A stretch of DNA of 64,000 nt, taken from Membranipora membranacea. Its lineage: Eukaryota; Bryozoa; Gymnolaemata; Cheilostomatida; Membraniporidae. Shown piece by piece: positions 60,777 to 64,000 of this stretch. Made by a program: the position numbers and the translations under genes. The DNA is taken from the NCBI GenBank assembly GCA_914767715.1, contig OU612070.1, forward strand, positions 699,501 through 763,500. The letters are read 5' to 3'. The notes under the pieces are model-generated. The model had not been told where the DNA came from and searched no databases. It worked only from the letters and a program-made list of their open reading frames with translations. Numbering within the stretch: the first letter of the stretch is position 1; each line of letters starts with the position of its first letter.

Positions 60777-61213
60777 CAGGGGTGCCCAACCTTTTCTCTC
60801 ACATGAGCCATTTAAAAAATCAATCAATCCAAATGAGCTGACCACGTTGCGTCACGTGTAGACAACATGGAAACAGTCAGTGATATATATGTATAATATT
60901 CATTCATGTATATGCGCTGGCAATTTCTGGTCATATGAGGCGCCCGGGAGTTTTGTAAGCATTTTAAGCATTTTGCAAATTTAGGTTGGCAAGTCTGCAA
61001 GAAGACAACTCTACACACATATATACAATTCAGGCACCCAGTACAATGAACTTGTATACACTATACATACATTTAATGTACATTGCACATGCATGAATTG
61101 AATGCATGAAATTCGCGCCAAAAAGCGCGTGAAATTTGCAAATATTAAAATGAGCCACCCAAAAAGCCAAAATGAGCCGAGATGGCTCATAAGCCATAGG
61201 TTGGGCACCCCTG
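60777..61213. mobile_element. hAT MITE with exact target duplication
   Basis: The termini are CAGGGGTGCCCAACCT and the complement AGGTTGGGCACCCCTG. The 8-bp GTCTATGG flanks both sides (60769-60776 and 61214-61221). The terminal sequence is the classic CAGGGGTGCCCAA type of hAT (Charlie-like) elements. The 437-bp body has no transposase; 'gagcc' words near both ends (around 60806 and 61150-61190) extend the inverted symmetry. Confidence 0.95.
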
Positions 61214-61738
61214 GTCTATGGTATGTAAACATGCACTTTATCTCTAATAAAATATTAATTAGGAGTTATCTTGCCTTGTATATAGACAAAATGTAGCGAC
61301 TATGCTTATCACCCTTGTGTCTTGTTATCCGAAAGTTAATTGCGTTAAGTTTTAACAATGTGGCCAATCAGGAGTCATTTAACTTGGCTTGACTTGAAAT
61401 AGTTTATTTACTGCTATGGTGATTTCTCCAATGCTTTATTTATAACTTTTGTTGAAAGAGTAGGTCTATTACTCCAGTGTCCCCAATGACTGTCTGCAAG
61501 ATGTCAGTGAGAAACCCTCTTTGTGAGCCTAAGTAGTTCACAGACTTGTCATAAATACTGATAGTAGTTCTCAAAACATAGAATTGACAAAACAAAGACA
61601 GTTACAATTGAGTCTGTTGTTAATTTGGTTAGGCTTTTGCTCCTAGATCAAATGAGTAAAATTGGACTTTTCACTGACAAGAGTATCTGTTGCTTAGAAG
61701 CATCTTATTTTCAGTATCAACCAACTAAGGCTTAGTAC

Positions 61739-61798
61739 TAGCCTGTCTTGACAAGCTTTGTAGTATGCTTGTTATTGTGAGCTTGTCAAGACAGGCTA
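61739..61798. repeat. Palindrome, AGCCTGT type
   Basis: TAGCCTGTCTTGACAAGCT, a 22-base loop, and the perfect complement AGCTTGTCAAGACAGGCTA. The arm differs by only one or two bases from that of the palindrome at 10645-10676. Confidence 0.7.
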
Positions 61799-62952
61799 GA
61801 TAAGTACATGCTTGCAGGAGCCATGCCCCAGTACGATATATTCGTACATCATCCAGATTCTATTTACGAGTCCGGGGAGAAGTAATCCAACTGTATGGTT
61901 TACTCGATTCACTACATTTTAACCAACCTGGTGTGACGATGGTGTGTAAAATACAGCAAACTGTGATATGAAAATACAGCAGTCTTTTATCCAATAGGTG
62001 TGTTGGCTTTAAGTTTTGGTTCCAGAAAGCTGACATGCCTTGGGCCCCCAGCGCTTTAACAGTAGCTACTCCAGGCCAGACAAGTCAACTGTACATTAGT
62101 TATTTTTTACATCGTTCAATTATGAAAACAGGGAGAAACGATATAAACATTAAATTATAAAACCATGGGAAGATGAATTATTTGAGCTCCGCTGTCTCTA
62201 CTTAGTTTGCATCCCATGGTCCTTGACGAGGTCATCTGATTTATATGTTACACCCCTACTTCTTTTCCACGAGTAAGTGGTGCCAATTGTTTAGCCTAAG
62301 AAACTATATCTGGCCTGCAACAGTAGAATAGTTCAAAATTTAAAAAAGTTTTGCATAGGCCTGTGCGTTTTTTTCATCCTTGACCCTATGTGTTTCTGTT
62401 TATTCATGTAGTTGCTGTATTAGCATATTTTCTTTTTGGCTAAGTTCTGGAGTAATTTTGAGGCACAATGGTTATGCTGCACAAGTATGTAGCCAATTGA
62501 ATCAAGCCAAACATTCATTGGACATTTGGACAATTGGTTTAACAATTTAATCTGGCAAATGGAGTGTAGGGTTGAAATTGTTCTTGACTGTGTGCCTCTC
62601 ACTGTTTGTGTATCGACTGATAGGCCTACATATTTATCCCCTGAATTTAAGAACAGGCGCGGGTTACCCTACTGACTCACGATACCCAGTGTGTGTCAAA
62701 GCTTCTTGGCTGGCACAGTAGGCCTAGACACGCATATCTGGTATAATTTATAATCTTTCAAGGCAGAATGCCATTGCACTATTTGTTTTTGTCAGCTAAT
62801 CTAACTCCTCACTGCCTGTAAGAATGTCATAGTTGTAGTTTGTAATGGTATGCAGTAGTTTAGCTTGGATATTTTTGCAAGCCTTTCTTCTTTCCCTTTG
62901 AAGATAAGTACTCTAACTATACACATAAACTGGGAAACAAAGGAACATCAGA

Positions 62953-64000
62953 ATGTCACACAACTATGACCATGACTTTGAGAGTGCTGGGTCTGACATA
63001 GAAGAAGATATTATAGACGAGACTCCATTTGAAGTCAATGTGAACATGATGGGTGGTGGAGATGGCGTCTCTTACTTAGCCGACAGTGATACAGCTGGAG
63101 GTGAGGCTTCAGGCCGTGATGCTCAGTGGGATTCAGATGAGGAAGGGAATGATTTAGAGTTACACGGACGAGCAGGCAGAATGAAACTGTCCAAAAAGCC
63201 TCCGGAGGTCTTACTGCGACAATACAGGAATAATATAAACAATGCATTAGAGAGAGGCGAGAAGGAGCTGGCTATAGAGGATTTAGTTCGCTGTACTGCT
63301 CTTGCTCGTATCGTGTATGGAGACTGTGACTGGAGATTTGCTGAGTCAGAAGCACAGTTAGCTGAGGCATACTGGAAACATAGAAGTATGTAGATATTCT
63401 GTCATAGGGTTGTGCTTCTATCTCTTTCTTAAATACAATTAAAAACTGTTGATGAACGAAAATCTGTTCAATGCGTGCTGTACACAGGATATCACATTAT
63501 TTGTCATCTGTCCTAAATTGGAGTAGTCCCCTCCTGTGAGTGAAGCAGATTGTTTTAAAACCATTGGGTTAAGAATCTTCAAACAGCCGATTCACTGCTT
63601 GCTATGGGGGTTGTGAACCTTCCCTGCAATTTTATCAACATATACCTGTGGATCATGTATAGCTTATTGAACATGAGGGAATAATACCATTATTATGCGC
63701 TGATTTTGTTTATGCCTCCAAATGCCTGAGCAATATAGAATATAGACCTAGTAATCTTAACATACTTTGTGTTTGTTACATATTATTACCTGGTGTCATG
63801 TCATCTATTGAAGTCATCAAGCTTGTCTTTGAGACAGGAACTCATACTGGACAAGTTAAATGAGCTTATATAAAGTTAATTTTACTGCGAAAGTGGCTGT
63901 GGTCTCAATGTATAGAAATATAACCTTTAATTTCAGATTTGGCACCTCAAGCGCAGCAGCATGCTGAGGAGGCGAGGAATATCATGTTAAGAGTTGTACA
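62953..64000 (+). CDS. TTC23-like protein, first two exons
   Basis: Exon 1 is 62953-63385 (ATG after 'acatcaga'; donor A|GTATGT) and exon 2 starts at 63937 and runs off the window. The first 75 residues are acidic and disordered (SAGSDIEEDIIDE, WDSDEEGNDLE). Then a helical repeat region carries LAIEDLVRCTALARIVYGD, DWRFAESEAQLAEAYW and AQQHAEEARNIML. This matches in order the start of TTC23/TTC23L (family pattern ELVRC-ALTR-x-x-x-GDSHW, LA-x-x-Y, QA-x-x-HAEKA). TTC23 works at the base of cilia in the EvC zone and in Hedgehog signalling in vertebrates. The acidic N-terminal extension is longer than in the vertebrate proteins I know. The gene continues beyond the window. Confidence 0.85.

Larger units (their letters stand above)
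59484..62952. other. Intergenic with two inserted elements
   Basis: No gene is supported over 3.4 kb. It contains a hAT MITE (60777-61213) and a palindrome (61739-61798). The right end should include the promoter of the TTC23-like gene; nothing specific was recognised. Confidence 0.5.

Overview
This 64 kb window is nuclear DNA from an animal. Its genes are built from short exons joined at GT/AG splice sites, and the protein families found (C2H2 zinc fingers, sushi/CCP domains, a CD225/dispanin protein, an SLC18B1-like transporter, a TTC23-like ciliary protein) point to a metazoan, probably an invertebrate. The DNA is AT-rich and full of minisatellites, foldback and MITE elements, tRNA-derived SINEs and broken LINEs. 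No base-level feature fixes the phylum.

Layout from left to right. (1) 1-6000: repeats, with an inverted-repeat element (990-1501), a hAT-like element with a tRNA-like core (1547-2089), and a relic transporter exon (4069-4199, minus). (2) 6036-8640, minus: C-terminal half of an SLC18B1-like major facilitator transporter. (3) 12879-25694, plus: a 17-exon C2H2 zinc-finger gene of about 1013 residues; one intron holds some 62 copies of a 39-bp repeat that carries the gene's own splice donor. (4) 26919-29376, minus: a five-exon, 260-residue protein with a mitochondrial-type N-terminus, TMEM70-like at best. (5) 30236-31400: LINE 3' end and a SINE. (6) About 31647-50770, plus: a receptor-like gene with ten sushi domains, one membrane segment and a cytoplasmic tail of tandem C-x-C-x2-C-x5-H repeats, which I do not recognise. 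Its penultimate long intron carries a 6.8 kb foldback element with 0.75 kb arms, inside which lie LINE copies, one interrupted by a 251-bp MITE. (7) 52535-55252, minus: a small dispanin-like membrane protein. (8) 56602-59483, plus: a 449-residue sulfotransferase-like type II membrane protein. (9) 60777-61213: a hAT MITE with an exact 8-bp target duplication. (10) 62953 to the window end, plus: the first two exons of a TTC23-like gene.

The genes do not form a pathway. The most unusual content is the Cys/His tail of the sushi receptor and the donor-bearing minisatellite. Gene models were built by eye from splice signals, reading-frame phase and family resemblance. In the three complete multi-exon models every junction keeps frame, which is strong internal support; none was checked against transcripts.
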